A stretch of 64,000 nt of DNA from Arcuatula senhousia (Eukaryota; Mollusca; Bivalvia; Mytilida; Mytilidae), in contig OZ020303.1 of assembly GCA_963971305.1 (NCBI GenBank), forward strand, positions 16,737,184 to 16,801,183. Direction: 5' to 3'. The stretch's first letter is position 1. Each line of letters starts with the position of its first letter. The notes under the pieces are model-generated. The model saw only the letters and a list, made by a program, of their open reading frames with translations. It was not told where the DNA came from and ran no database searches. Positions 61,701-64,000 of the stretch are shown here, piece by piece. The position numbers and the translations under genes were made by a program.

Positions 61701-62557
61701 ACCCCTCAACATTTTACAAAACATAAATTCACGATTTGCTTCTTTGGGTGTCTATTTATACGTTTGTTTTTCTTAAACAAAACAAATTTTATTTAAAACT
61801 GGGAAAAAAACCTGTAAGCCACAGCTCAAAAACCAATAACTAGGCGAGTTATTTGATAAAAGTTGTCAATCTACTTCATGTTACACAGCTTGCGTTAAAG
61901 TTTCATGCAAACCATTGAGGGAATTAGATGGTGTTGCGGATAAGAGATGGGTACGACCTTTTTGTCTGACCGCTAGGTCAATAGTTCAAGGCTTCAGAAA
62001 CCCACCAAAATCATTCACGAAATCTATTGGGGGGATAAGAAGGATAAGATCTTAGCTAAGGTGTTAGAGACTGACGGACATCTATCACTATATACAGATA
62101 CCCCCATCCATAAAATATTTTTCAAAGGTTTCTTTTTTATTTCAATTAGATAGTTTTATGAGGGTGATTGCATTTTTTAACGAATTCTACAGAATTCACC
62201 GATTCCGTTATACTAGCATATTACACGCCTGCACTACTACTAGATCTTGTTTTGTTGTACGGTGTGTCACCAGTTATATATTTTTTGTGGAATCACACTA
62301 AATTTCTGATATACAAAAACTAAAAAGTTACATTTTATCACGGTAAACCTTTATAGCCTGCTCTGCATTGGTTCCTTTGGGGTTTGATGTTTTCACATTA
62401 TATGATAAATGGTACATACCAATTTCATTGAAGTTCACTGAACAGCGTCTCCCGTCCCCTACATATCCGTTCCAGCATTTACAGACATAAGATTCAAAGG
62501 TGCTTTCACATATTTGAGGACACGAATGTAGTGTCTTGTTCTGGCATTCGTTAAAAT
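13704..62557 (-). CDS. Adhesion G-protein-coupled receptor gene, 27 exons, 5' end outside window
   Basis: I reconstructed the gene exon by exon on the minus strand. All 27 exons have AG/GT borders and their phases join without a break: 961 codons plus stop, the first codon split with an exon beyond the right edge. Domain order is EGF, SEA, Ig, second Ig-like Cys-rich segment, HRM half-domain, GAIN with GPS, 7TM and a cytoplasmic tail. Members of this family sit in the plasma membrane, self-cleave at the GPS, and signal when a tethered peptide engages the 7TM bundle. SEA+Ig+GAIN resembles vertebrate ADGRF5, but EGF and HRM are additional, so I give no symbol. The ligand is unknown. Transcript evidence could change individual exon edges, the tail and the missing N-terminus. 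Confidence 0.93.
13801..14860. repeat. AT-rich low-complexity stretch with an 85-bp direct repeat
   Basis: TAA and AAATAAAT runs at 13815-13845 and 14560-14650. A segment beginning ATCTTCAATTATAAAAAAAT occurs at 14321 and again at 14761 with the same following 65 bp (ATATTTAATTGAAGAAAAAT). It lies inside the last aGPCR intron. Confidence 0.6.
14995..15040 (-). ncRNA. Diverged hammerhead with covarying stem I
   Basis: Stem I is AUGCUG/CAGCAU: one base pair changed on both strands relative to the 17-kb copies (A-U to G-C). Stem II and the palindromic stem III are kept. The core reads CUGAUAA, a change at invariant G8, so it is probably inactive now. Confidence 0.72.
15372..15417 (-). ncRNA. 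Diverged hammerhead, 382-bp family
   Basis: Core CUGAUGA and GAA intact and stem I AUGCUG/CAGCAU perfect. Stem II is weakened and stem III (AUAUGGAUAU) is no longer palindromic. Confidence 0.6.
15692..15771 (-). CDS. aGPCR exon 26: cytoplasmic tail
   Basis: Phase 1 in, phase 0 out, reading GSSSAMFTSTTNNPTYACSD and then DVTSEVN. A Ser/Thr-rich tail that could carry phosphorylation sites. Acceptor CTTTTTCAG, donor GTAAGC. Confidence 0.77.
15955..16915 (+). mobile_element. Element with about 179-bp cores in 358-bp dimers
   Basis: Core landmarks AATGGTTAAGTTCT (16148 and 16505) and AATGGCTTAGTCAT (16327 and 16684) alternate, giving dimer units about 358 bp apart. Ends with GTGTAACGGACGGACACCCC (16851) and hairpin ATACCCCC..GGGGGTAT (about 16884-16911). 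Confidence 0.7.
17185..17230 (-). ncRNA. Hammerhead ribozyme, 382-bp family, unit 1
   Basis: In RNA sense: stem I AUGCUA, core CUGAUGA, stem II GAGG/CCUU with loop UUACU, core GAA, stem III AUAUCGAUAU (self-complementary), cleavage base A, then UAGCAU closing a perfect 6-bp stem I. The outer pair of stem II is G-U rather than G-C, which may lower activity. Cleavage is expected between 17191 and 17190. Confidence 0.83.
17567..17612 (-). ncRNA. Hammerhead ribozyme, 382-bp family, unit 2
   Basis: Identical in all motif parts to unit 1, 382 bp away. Confidence 0.83.
17949..17994 (-). ncRNA. Hammerhead ribozyme, 382-bp family, unit 3
   Basis: Identical in all motif parts to unit 1, 764 bp away. 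It is about 315 nt downstream of the exon 25 donor in the transcript direction. Confidence 0.83.
18309..18354 (-). CDS. aGPCR exon 25: cytoplasmic tail
   Basis: Phase 0 in, phase 1 out, reading MKRKMSSPDTKTTAD. Basic then Ser/Thr-rich, as expected just after TM7. Phase agrees on both sides; residue conservation is low, so confidence is lower than for the 7TM exons. The 382-bp hammerhead array starts 73 bp downstream in its intron. Confidence 0.75.
19085..20145 (+). mobile_element. Element with about 160-200-bp tandem cores
   Basis: GACTCACATAC occurs at about 19343, 19543, 19699, 19873 and 20035 with similar flanks. Ends with TTGTTACGGACGGACGCACA (20103) and TAGCAGGCCCC, a partial inverse of GGCCCCGCTA at 19087. 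Confidence 0.6.
19465..19539. repeat. Near-perfect 37-bp-arm palindrome
   Basis: The left arm begins ATAACCCAACATACATTTGA and ends CTTATTATGG. The right arm is its reverse complement with one mismatch, separated by a single base. It lies within the tandem cores of the 19-kb element. Confidence 0.85.
20365..20415 (-). CDS. Possible alternative last exon of the aGPCR
   Basis: After a strong acceptor (CTCTTTGCAG) an in-phase reading gives RRLVLKFSVNYIVSKR and a stop. RRLVLKF could be a basic amphipathic helix 8. It would compete with exons 25-27. I see no clear poly(A) signal after it, so this is a guess to test with transcripts. Confidence 0.3.
   Translation of the reverse strand, partial: RRLVLKFSVNYIVSKR
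20733..20774 (-). CDS. aGPCR exon 24: end of TM7
   Basis: A 42-nt exon in phase 0 reading GLLIFIMHAAMNKT. Joined to exon 23 it gives NSLQGLLIFIMH, the family B2 Q-G-x-x-I-F motif. Donor GTAAGT, acceptor TTACAG. Confidence 0.94.
21096..21222 (-). CDS. aGPCR exon 23: TM6 and most of TM7
   Basis: Phase 2 in, phase 0 out, 127 nt. It reads TGVRSVMILAPLFGLTWLFG (TM6 with the L-F-G-L-T-W-L-F-G signature) and AYVFVILNSLQ (TM7). Confidence 0.95.
21606..21691 (-). CDS. aGPCR exon 22: end of TM5 and intracellular loop 3
   Basis: Phase 0 in, phase 2 out. It reads VNITITCLLLKKLFSTRATM and NKTTKEKIK. The basic loop follows the hydrophobic TM5 end. The GTAAGT donor splits a Lys codon. Confidence 0.9.
22325..22391 (-). 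CDS. aGPCR exon 21: extracellular loop 2 and start of TM5
   Basis: Phase 2 in, phase 0 out. It reads FCWLSIDNGLIYAFFVPCAF. C-W-L-S is the conserved loop-2 cysteine motif and G-L-I-Y-A-F starts TM5. Donor is GTACGT. Confidence 0.92.
22680..22749 (-). CDS. aGPCR exon 20: transmembrane helix 4
   Basis: Phase 1 in, phase 2 out, 70 nt. It reads GIPVVIVVLSASITQLEGYG, then TKK. G-x-P at the start and the Y-G turn before the loop-2 cysteine are typical. Confidence 0.92.
22990..23290 (+). mobile_element. Possible tRNA-derived SINE remnant
   Basis: GTGGTTCGATCCTCG at 23039 matches a pol III box B (GGTTCGANTCC type). No clear box A or tail, and no tRNA cloverleaf I can fold. Lies in the intron between exons 20 and 19. 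Confidence 0.25.
23593..23746 (-). CDS. aGPCR exon 19: transmembrane helix 3
   Basis: Phase 0 in, phase 1 out. It begins DVCTGIALLLHFLFLSVLFL and continues MVAEGVIHAIMVVAVF. It contains the conserved TM3 cysteine that pairs with extracellular loop 2, and the M-x-x-E-G motif. The exon ends in loop 2 of the cytoplasmic side (SRQSVNKYLIPMSY). Confidence 0.94.
23830..24260 (+). repeat. Diverged 382-family repeats, antisense to the gene
   Basis: Contains ATGCTGCTGATGAGAGGTTA at 23836, the GGACCAGATGTCCTCGGGGA motif near 23953, GGTCGATATCCTCGGTGCTG near 24073, and a second ribozyme-like stretch at 24176-24221 with core CTGGTAA and palindromic ATATGCATAT. Both ribozymes look broken. Confidence 0.65.
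24400..24515. repeat. Intron repeat, copy 1 of a near-identical pair
   Basis: ATCCACCAGTTCTCCGGTAT through GTTTTGTTATTACCTTTATT, about 100 bp, recurs essentially unchanged at 25560-25657 in the next intron. The family also appears, diverged, at 51884-51993 and inverted at 54010-54150. Confidence 0.7.
25160..25261 (-). CDS. aGPCR exon 18: transmembrane helix 2
   Basis: Phase 2 in, phase 0 out. It reads RHHSSDKAVILMLLCITLII, then AYVVFLAGINRTENK. The L-C-x-x-L and A-x-x-x-F-L-A-G-I pattern is TM2 of adhesion GPCRs. By frame the exon should be 103 nt, so one edge may be off by one base. The 3' edge shows GTAAGC. Confidence 0.9.
25298..25418. mobile_element. AT-rich foldback element
   Basis: Repeated inverted TAATTATACATAATTCC and GGAAT..TATACAT words with internal symmetry. 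A related one is at 26168-26305. It begins about 37 bp from the exon 18 acceptor. Confidence 0.5.
25560..25657. repeat. Intron repeat, copy 2 of a near-identical pair
   Basis: Same sequence as at 24412-24511. Exon 18 lies between the two copies. Confidence 0.7.
26168..26305. mobile_element. AT-rich foldback element, second copy
   Basis: Words such as AGTAATTATGCATAATT, TTATTATGTATAATAAC and AAGAATTATGTATAATTCCT form multiple inverted pairs like those at 25298. Confidence 0.5.
26310..27290 (+). mobile_element. Element with about 130-155-bp tandem cores
   Basis: CATTCATGC/GATTCATGCAG landmarks recur near 26402, 26540, 26685, 26819, 26957 and 27089, each followed by AAGCATCA..GGTGC..CTACCATA. 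Ends with GTGGATGCGGACGCCGACGC (27229). Diverged. Confidence 0.6.
27408..28440 (-). pseudogene. 3' end of a LINE-type retrotransposon
   Basis: A 258-residue open frame (28379 to 27603) starts MDLQFIKYILGIHKKGSNFG and contains ERICDHCSNSEVEDESHFFN and the following NC, a C-x2-C-x-n-H-x-n-C zinc-knuckle as in the C-terminal part of non-LTR RT proteins. It lacks the RT core, so it is 5'-truncated. After the stop come about 190 bp and a TTGTATTC repeat tail at 27408-27424. It lies antisense to nothing: it is in gene sense, in the intron between exons 18 and 17. Confidence 0.7.
28582..28685 (-). CDS. aGPCR exon 17: transmembrane helix 1
   Basis: Phase 0 in, phase 2 out. A short acidic linker (AEDHHD) is followed by the hydrophobic VLSLITSIGCIISITCLVLT and VVIYSVQW. 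The L-S-x-I-T-x-I-G-C start is typical of family B2 TM1. Confidence 0.93.
29219..29336 (-). CDS. aGPCR exon 16: GPS cleavage site and tethered agonist
   Basis: Phase 2 in, phase 0 out. It reads NGGSWSTDGC, then FTECHCDHLTNFAVLISI. GPS cysteines and the H-L-T tripeptide are present, so self-cleavage between L and T is expected. The segment after it, TNFAVLISI, matches the Stachel consensus. Confidence 0.94.
30065..30111 (-). CDS. aGPCR exon 15: GPS first cysteine and tryptophan
   Basis: A 47-nt exon, phase 0 in and phase 2 out, reading TNFTHRQCAFWDMKLP. C-x-F-W-D is the first half of the GPS motif, and the split Pro codon joins to NGGSW in exon 16. Acceptor ATTTTAG, donor GTAAGT. Confidence 0.9.
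30410..30527 (-). CDS. aGPCR exon 14: GAIN subdomain B, strands before GPS
   Basis: Phase 2 in, phase 0 out. It reads HKNQDIGSQIVAFSVPEEN and then KKLVPPVKMYFKTVIE. I-x-S-x-I-V-A-x-S-V followed by L-x-P-P-V-x-x-x-F is the usual stretch about 40 residues before the GPS. The preceding intron (37884 to 30527) contains the 358-bp hammerhead array. Confidence 0.9.
31450..32537. mobile_element. 1.09-kb TIR element with TTAA target site
   Basis: Left GGTAGCACCATACAAA and right TTTGTATGGTGCTGCC are inverted copies, flanked on both sides by TTAA (31446-31449 and 32538-32541). TTAA duplication is known for piggyBac- and Kolobok-type transposons. No transposase is visible. Confidence 0.7.
33152..33195 (-). 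ncRNA. Degenerate hammerhead, 358-bp family, unit 1
   Basis: Same position in the unit, but the core CUGAUGA has become AUAAUGA (positions 3 and 5 changed) and stem I is altered. Expected to be inactive. Confidence 0.75.
33510..33553 (-). ncRNA. Hammerhead ribozyme, 358-bp family, unit 2
   Basis: In RNA sense: stem I strand GCGCCU, core CUGAUGA, stem II GUC/GAC with loop UUGAAUA, core GAA, stem III ACGCGCGU (self-complementary), cleavage base C, then AGGCGU closing stem I (6 bp with one G-U). All invariant core bases are present. Cleavage is expected between 33516 and 33515. Because stem III can only close well against a second copy, dimeric action is likely. Confidence 0.9.
33868..33911 (-). 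ncRNA. Hammerhead ribozyme, 358-bp family, unit 3
   Basis: Identical in all motif parts to the copy at 33510, 358 bp away, with an intact core and palindromic stem III. Confidence 0.9.
34226..34269 (-). ncRNA. Hammerhead ribozyme, 358-bp family, unit 4
   Basis: Intact core, stems I, II and palindromic III as in the neighbouring units. Confidence 0.9.
34584..34627 (-). ncRNA. Hammerhead ribozyme, 358-bp family, unit 5
   Basis: Core intact. Stem III is changed to ACGUGCGU, which can still pair with a second copy of itself through two G-U pairs, so the motif may be functional. Confidence 0.82.
34990..35110 (+). repeat. Truncated 382-family copy with hammerhead-like motif
   Basis: At 35015-35060 the plus strand has ATGCTG, CTGATGA, a GAGG..CATT stem II with one mismatch, GAA, TTATCGATAT and AAGCAT. 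Core intact, stems imperfect. It lies about 255 bp beyond the end of the 358-bp array, in the opposite orientation. Confidence 0.6.
35440..35810 (+). mobile_element. Truncated relative of the 19-kb element with terminal hairpin
   Basis: GTGGACTCGCATACAATACA and TATACTCACAGACAAAATAT mark two cores. The end has GGGTCGGACAAACC, GGGCAGACGG and a hairpin AGTCCCC-TTCGG..GGGGACT at about 35766-35796. Confidence 0.6.
35851..36237 (+). pseudogene. Reverse-transcriptase C-terminal region, 5'-truncated
   Basis: The plus frame reads SASYLDLHLEVDSQGRLSTK, then LYDKRDDFNFPIFNFPFLCS, DGVFVSQLIRYSRAYR and KKFYGRHRALVDKYGISISQ. This is the region after the RT palm in the same family as 10314-10700. The largest intact piece in the window. 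No catalytic box. Confidence 0.7.
37250..37740. repeat. Dispersed repeat with GTGACGCCAGCATGAAC end
   Basis: GATCTAAATCGGGAAAGTGT followed by GACGCCAGCAT at about 37701-37731 is the inverse of ATGCTGGTGTCACACTGTCC-type sequences at 34887 and 59819. Partial and diverged; boundaries uncertain. Confidence 0.45.
37884..37947 (-). CDS. aGPCR exon 13: GAIN subdomain B, short exon
   Basis: A 64-nt exon found by the phase it had to satisfy (1 in, 2 out). It reads VTNDIKYSAAYYKTLGSFLDR, the A-x-Y-Y-K-x-L-G-x-x-L strand-helix of GAIN-B. Acceptor TTATTTCAG, donor GTAAAT. A mariner-like MITE begins about 50 bp upstream of its acceptor. Confidence 0.88.
38001..38212. mobile_element. 212-bp mariner-like MITE
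   Basis: Ends TACTGTGGATTCATT and AATGAAACCACAGTA are inverted with TA at both edges. The interior is built of TTTCGTGG/CCACGAAA words. TA edges fit Tc1/mariner. It sits about 53 bp upstream (in gene sense) of exon 13. Confidence 0.75.
38320..38700 (+). repeat. Diverged dispersed repeat including a 382-family remnant
   Basis: TCCTGACTTGGTACAGGCAT (38318 onward) is shared with 54108-54127 and, inverted, with about 51884-51903. GGTCGATATCCTGGATGCTT and CCTTGAAATATGCATTTACA are decayed 382-family landmarks. Confidence 0.55.
39893..40376 (-). mobile_element. SINE-like retroposon, copy A
   Basis: 484 bp flanked by the 10-bp duplication TACAATATCT (39883-39892 and 40377-40386). A GTGAGTGA run at the plus-strand left end looks like a microsatellite tail, so I orient it minus. 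The minus start has GGCCCGAGTGGCGAATAGGC, resembling a tRNA box A. No box B seen. Nested inside the 2.36-kb foldback. Confidence 0.7.
40384..40563. mobile_element. MITE with GGCGGATCCAG-type ends, copy 2
   Basis: CAGAGGCGGATCCAGAGA at the left, CCTGGATCCGCCTATG at the right, with long G and C runs inside. Nested next to SINE-like copy A. Confidence 0.65.
41278..41403 (-). CDS. aGPCR exon 12: GAIN subdomain B
   Basis: Phase 1 in and out, 126 nt. It reads VLKIEKKNISDITFPDTN and later SRIYFSKETIKDSLN. The I/V-x-x-F-P strand and the following L/I strand are characteristic of GAIN-B. The next intron contains the 2.36-kb foldback element. Confidence 0.88.
41404..42278 (-). other. Intron 11-12 of the aGPCR gene
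   Basis: No repeat recognised. The plus-strand 119-residue ORF at 41822-42181 lacks any familiar domain. Confidence 0.5.
42279..42384 (-). CDS. aGPCR exon 11: GAIN subdomain A to B
   Basis: Phase 0 in, phase 1 out. The translation starts IEDNSAAKVMDVVSDISRTA and ends TVEVNGENI. Donor is GTAATT. The intron separating it from exon 10 is about 7.2 kb and holds the 45.7-48.8 kb repeats. Confidence 0.85.
43014..43498 (-). mobile_element. SINE-like retroposon, copy B
   Basis: 485 bp, same sequence as copy A with modest divergence, flanked by the 13-bp duplication TATGTTAGTGGAG (43001-43013 and 43499-43511). Its ORFs (65-82 residues) are chance. Confidence 0.75.
43512..45719. other. Intron DNA, mostly unrecognised
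   Basis: Apart from the MITE at 44207-44378 I see only AT-rich sequence and decayed traces (TGGCCATGCTTAAGACTGCT near 43945 resembles TGGCCACAATGAAGGCTGCT near 55655). Confidence 0.45.
44207..44378. mobile_element. MITE with GGCGGATCCAG-type ends, copy 3
   Basis: GGGCCAGATCCAGAATATTT at the left and CCCCCCAGATCCGCCACTG at the right, imperfect inverted ends. Confidence 0.55.
45720..47325. mobile_element. Composite foldback: two hairpins side by side
   Basis: First hairpin: 45725-46055 (GTCATGTTGATACCACAGGC through CACCACGGACGG) pairs with 46365-46670. Second hairpin: about 46655-46900 pairs with 47085-47315 (AATGAAATGTGATTT..GGTTTGTTGTGAAATGTTCA). Outer ends both carry ACTATGTCATGTTG in inverse. 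No coding capacity. Confidence 0.65.
47345..48836 (+). mobile_element. Repeat element with about 460-bp cores, copy 2, both ends present
   Basis: Left end GGCTCCCAGGAGCC then CGCTCACCTGA. Three core units follow. Then GTTAACGGACGGACGGACGA at 48747 and a right hairpin TGACCCTTCGGGTCA followed by GGTGAGCTAA. TCAGGTGAGC at the right is the inverse of GCTCACCTGA at the left. A hairpin a few bp before CTAA is Helitron-like, so a non-autonomous Helentron is possible. Confidence 0.72.
49601..49672 (-). CDS. aGPCR exon 10: GAIN subdomain A, helix
   Basis: Phase 0 in and out, 24 codons, reading EFILATDAILSTNNGESWND and then LNNE. The pattern of a helix followed by W-x-x-L is typical of GAIN subdomain A. 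Confidence 0.87.
50407..50601 (-). CDS. aGPCR exon 9: GAIN subdomain A
   Basis: Phase 0 in and out, 65 codons. A helical, charged segment containing VLREFTN and SDLKSSVEILEKVSEIVSN, as in the N-terminal helical part of GAIN domains. A long polar intron follows. Confidence 0.88.
51290..51745 (+). pseudogene. Reverse-transcriptase remnant with YIDD box
   Basis: CAGATATATCGACGATGTCC encodes RYIDDVL, followed by SVNNVPFGG in another part of the frame, IYPPELEIKET and a decayed YDKSDDFNFQIINFLNLESK. Several frameshifts and stops. Same family as 10314-10700. Confidence 0.6.
51780..52000 (+). repeat. Dispersed repeat, copy
   Basis: GCGCGCCATAAAACTTGGTTTAACCC..CACCATTTCATTTGAAA..GTACCAAGTCAGGACCATTG. 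An inverted copy is at 54000-54230. Both flank the RT fragments and may be the tail of the same element. Confidence 0.6.
52203..52467. mobile_element. 265-bp foldback MITE
   Basis: AAGGGACGGACCATTTAACT at the left and its inverse AGTTAAATGGTCCGTCCCT at the right, with GGGGGGCC/GGCCCCCC just inside. Nearly the whole element is symmetric in outline. It ends about 125 bp from exon 8. Confidence 0.8.
52592..52695 (-). CDS. aGPCR exon 8: hormone-receptor motif (HRM), C-terminal half
   Basis: Phase 1 in, phase 0 out. It reads SRFCSNVNFKGEWAEPSFIN followed by CTRKR. R-x-C, G-x-W, x-x-P and the final Cys are the HRM hallmarks seen before GAIN domains in adhesion GPCRs. Only the second half of the motif is evident. 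Confidence 0.86.
53567..53701 (-). CDS. aGPCR exon 7: second Ig-like segment, C-terminal part
   Basis: Phase 1 in and phase 1 out, 135 nt. The translation includes VLNVNNLVTDVVVSCGWKK, then TNDCNKHKSVRISVVQP. The two cysteines probably pair with those in exon 6. I assign it to the Ig-like region from position and strand pattern; the fold is not certain. Confidence 0.82.
54000..54245 (-). repeat. Dispersed repeat, inverted copy
   Basis: ATGTTCCTGACTTGGTACAG and AAATGGTGGGTTAAACCAGT are the inverse of the sequence at 51855-51903. Ends in GCAATCTTAGGGTCCGGTAG. Confidence 0.6.
54390..54715 (-). pseudogene. Decayed reverse-transcriptase-linked fragment
   Basis: On the minus strand, TCGACGATGTCCTCTCTGTC (54705) followed by a decayed DLHLEYDQVGHLSTNIYDKR and DDFNFQIINFPNFESNIPTS. 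Frame broken. Same family as the copy at 51290 in the opposite direction. Confidence 0.55.
54890..55096 (-). CDS. aGPCR exon 6: end of Ig and start of a second Ig-like segment
   Basis: Phase 1 in and phase 1 out, 207 nt. It begins GNYSCAARLRV, the Y-x-C strand that closes the Ig fold of the previous exon. It continues through a linker to VSVNCTLLPYNN and LQMCKNG, the start of a second Ig-like or Cys-rich domain. Donor GTAGCT is weaker than average. Confidence 0.88.
55821..56265. repeat. Recent 225-bp tandem duplication in an intron
   Basis: The segment starting TTAAAAGTTTCATGGTAACC at 55821 recurs at 56046 with very few differences over about 210 bp. Confidence 0.85.
56477..56725 (-). CDS. 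aGPCR exon 5: Ig domain (I-set type)
   Basis: Phase 1 in and phase 1 out, 249 nt. It shows ITIQCIV (first Ig cysteine), FTWRLD (core Trp) and YTSNLTIRNAVSGTDE (strand E and the D-x-G turn region). The closing GNYSCAA comes from the next exon. An extracellular adhesion module. Confidence 0.92.
56730..58170 (-). other. Intron 4-5 of the aGPCR gene
   Basis: No exon or strong repeat. 57670-58030 has AATTTCTAGATTTTCACGGA and TCGTGAAATTTCCCGCGAAA words that look like an old inverted repeat. Confidence 0.4.
58171..58307 (-). CDS. aGPCR exon 4: SEA domain, cleavage motif and C-terminal half
   Basis: Phase 2 in, phase 1 out. The translation starts with the split Ser and then KGSVVVYLGMIMDK. GSVVV is the known SEA autoproteolysis sequence (cut between G and S, as in MUC1-type SEA domains). 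The second helix and last strand follow, ending SFGNVIEG. The Ser codon spans the intron two residues before the cleavage Gly. Confidence 0.9.
58462..59568 (+). mobile_element. 174-bp tandem-core element, copy 2
   Basis: Same family as 607-1518, with five core units from 58621 in 174-bp steps. It has the same GTTAACGCCGCCG run (59469) and CTGC-TTC-GCAG terminal hairpin (59546). The 201-residue plus-strand ORF at 58850-59455 is read-through of the units. Confidence 0.78.
59621..60413. mobile_element. Foldback MITE with a nested repeat element
   Basis: Ends GGACCGACCATTTAACTTAC and AAATCAAATGGTCGGTCCCT belong to the family of 1641 and 52203. Inside, 59775-60340 is a short copy of the 5.9/47.3-kb family (GAGGCTCCGAAAAGCC start, TTTAACGGACAACGACAGAC end). 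Confidence 0.65.
60750..60808 (-). CDS. aGPCR exon 3: SEA domain, middle
   Basis: A 59-nt exon, phase 0 in and phase 2 out, reading ANPALEDKDGFREARVLAL followed by a split Ser codon. It supplies the helix and strand just before the SEA cleavage turn. It is too short to stand alone. It is supported by phase and by the SEA residues on both sides. Confidence 0.86.
61144..61262 (-). CDS. aGPCR exon 2: SEA domain, first part
   Basis: Phase 1 in, phase 0 out. The translation begins GKSLKSVVIPVTLQSIGW and runs to YYQYIDRTVISM. This matches the first strand and helix of SEA domains (extracellular, often autoproteolytic). Donor is GTAAGT; acceptor is TTTCAG. Confidence 0.88.
61380..61720 (-). repeat. 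Decayed 382-family repeat with duplicated motif
   Basis: The GTCTGAGTA..CAGGCTTGTGAT..GGGGACCTCTGGTCCAC motif occurs twice (61498 and 61556). Relics of the unit ends follow, with ATGCATCTTTCAAGGATAAA where the ribozyme would be. No intact core. It lies about 115 bp beyond exon 2, on the side upstream in the gene. Confidence 0.55.
61795..62112 (+). mobile_element. Decayed copy of the 15.9-kb family
   Basis: AAACCTGTAAGCCACAGCTC, GTTGCGGATAAGAGATGGGT and GACTGACGGACATCTATCAC, then ATACCCCCATCC correspond in order to the start, core and end of 15955-16915. Confidence 0.55.
62420..62557 (-). CDS. aGPCR exon 1 of window: calcium-binding EGF-like domain
   Basis: Phase 1 in and phase 1 out, 138 nt, the usual symmetric EGF exon. 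The translation starts DFNEC (the D codon is split) and shows six cysteines spaced x7, x3, x8, x1, x10. It has the GYVGDG turn typical of EGF repeats, and the D-x-N-E-C start is the Ca-binding signature. The acceptor is at 62558-62559 and the donor reads GTATGT. Because it begins in phase 1, more coding sequence must precede it. Confidence 0.92.
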
Positions 62558-62706
62558 CTAAAATAATAAGGTGTTTACCGTTGGATATGTAAAGATTACA
62601 AGTGCACGACCTACTAAAAACTAACTCATTTGTTTTATTATCTTTATTATTATCATTTATGACTTTTACGTTTCACTTTAATATTTAATTGTTTATTTGG
62701 TAAAGC

Positions 62707-62790
62707 TTACCTTTTGATTGGATGTTAGCTCTATATCGATGTTCCAAAGAGCGACATGCACAAATTGCTTACACAGAGTTATGGTGCTCT
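62707..62790 (-). CDS. Weak candidate for the exon before the EGF exon
   Basis: A strong donor (AAAAG then GTAAGC) ends in the required phase 1. The frame before it reads CACRSLEHRYRANIQSK, which with the next exon would give an EGF-like tail before DFNEC. The acceptor side is poor and a stop lies just upstream, so this may be chance. Confidence 0.2.
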
Positions 62791-62879
62791 TCGTTGTTGA
62801 CGCGATTCGAAACATTTTAGGGAAGATATCAAATCAAAGACTTATAATGGATATCTATCTCTCAGAAAACGCAAAAATG

Positions 62880-63870
62880 TGGTCAAGGTCATGTGGCATG
62901 GTGCCAGTTGCATAGACCACAACCAAAGTGTCTGTATACTTAATATCAGATTCCTTGGTATTCTACTTTTCATTAGTTCATTTTCCCCAAAGGTCATACA
63001 AAAAGTTTACGCAGCCGTCGCCGCTGTCGCCGCCTGAAAGTATTACCTATGTCTCGCCTTGACGAAGGTCGAGACAAAAACTGAAAACAAAAAATAACGA
63101 ATATTTAAGTGTAACAAAAGTTAGCACTAAAGTATGTCTCGCCTGTCGGCACTATCGAAATACCTGGTTAATCCTCAAAAACTATCAAAGGCATTCAACT
63201 GGAAAATCAAGGTCAAAAGACGGGGATGCAACTGTGCTTAGCAACTACTGGGGCATATGCATACCAAGTTCATTCAACCTTAGACTTGTAGTTCTTGAGA
63301 TATCGAGGTGCTCATAAAACTTGAACATTGTTATTATATATGTATTAAGAATTGTCAAAGTCACTCAACCTGATAATCAAGGTCAAGGTCAAAAGATTGG
63401 GGATGTAGCTGTGCTAAGGTACTACTGGGGTATATACAAATCACGTATCATCAACCTAGGACTTACAGTTCTTGAGATATCGAGATGCTCGTAAAACTTT
63501 AACATTGCCATTATATGTATTGAAAATTGTCAAAGTCACTCAACCGGAAAACGAAGTCAAGGTCAGAAGATGGGGATGCAACTGTTCTAAGCTTCTAATG
63601 AGGCATATGCATGCCAAGTTTCATCATTCTATGACTTATAGTTCTTCAGATGTAGACGTACACATAAAACCTTATCATTCCTAATTAATGTATTCAAAAT
63701 TGTCAGTCACTCAACCGGAAAATGAAGGTCAAGGTCAAAAGATAGGAATGCAACTGTGCTTAGTTTCATCAACACAGGACTTATAGGTCTGGAGATGTGG
63801 AGGTGCTCATAAAACCTTAACATTGCTATTATATGTATTGAAAATTGTCACTCAACTAGAAAACCGATAA
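62880..63870 (+). mobile_element. 174-bp tandem-core elements, 3' end of one copy and a diverged copy
   Basis: 62880-63077 is an end piece (TTTACGCAGCCGTCGCCGCT, then a CTCGCCTTGACGAAGGTCGAG-like hairpin). A second copy starts at 63113 with TATGTCTCGCCTG and carries about four diverged core units to 63870. Confidence 0.65.
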
Positions 63871-64000
63871 ATCACCAAACAATTGAGCACAAATAGTGCC
63901 CATTGGGATGTCGGTTGTTAGCCGCTGACTTGTTGTTAACAAGTCTACCACAGTGTACAAATATGCTGTCAATAAGAAAGTTTAACATGTCGATTTTTTG

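Overview
The window looks like nuclear DNA of a bivalve mollusc, most likely a mussel (Mytilus-type). It is AT-rich, has short exons in long introns with GT..AG borders, and is packed with repeat families that I recognise as common in mussel genomes. No rRNA, CRISPR array or bacterial-type operon is visible.

One gene dominates. On the minus strand, 27 exons from 62557 down to a stop at 13704 can be joined with every splice phase agreeing (961 codons plus stop). They encode most of an adhesion G-protein-coupled receptor. From the N-terminal side the order is: Ca-binding EGF, SEA domain with an autocleavage motif, Ig domain, a second Cys-rich Ig-like segment, a partial hormone-receptor motif (HRM), GAIN domain with a cleavage-competent GPS (HL/T), seven transmembrane helices and a short Ser/Thr-rich tail. 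SEA plus Ig plus GAIN resembles the vertebrate ADGRF5 (Ig-Hepta/GPR116) layout. The start of the gene lies beyond the right edge. A 3' UTR of about 1.45 kb probably ends near 12245.

The introns carry the most unusual content. Two tandem arrays contain a hammerhead self-cleaving ribozyme in every unit. One is a 358-bp array at 32825-34735, the other a 382-bp array at 17131-18235. Both have self-complementary stem III sequences, and both lie in introns of the receptor gene in the sense orientation. They fit the retrozyme class (small circular-RNA retroposons). Diverged relatives lie at 14930-15590, 23830-24260, 34990-35110, 38380-38700 and 61380-61720. The two families share a conserved motif about 65 bp from the ribozyme.

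The rest is mobile DNA. (1) Several sequence-unrelated families share one layout: tandem core units, then a GTTAACGGACGGACG-like run, then a terminal hairpin often looped by TTCG (607-1518, 5911-7370, 11230-12185, 15955-16915, 19085-20145, 26310-27290, 35440-35810, 47345-48836, 58462-59568, 62880-63870). (2) Foldback and TIR elements lie at 1641, 9818, 31450, 38001, 38763, 45720, 52203 and 59621. (3) Two copies of a 485-bp SINE-like retroposon have target-site duplications. (4) Broken reverse-transcriptase fragments and a LINE 3' end are present. The left 12 kb holds only repeats and anonymous AT-rich DNA.
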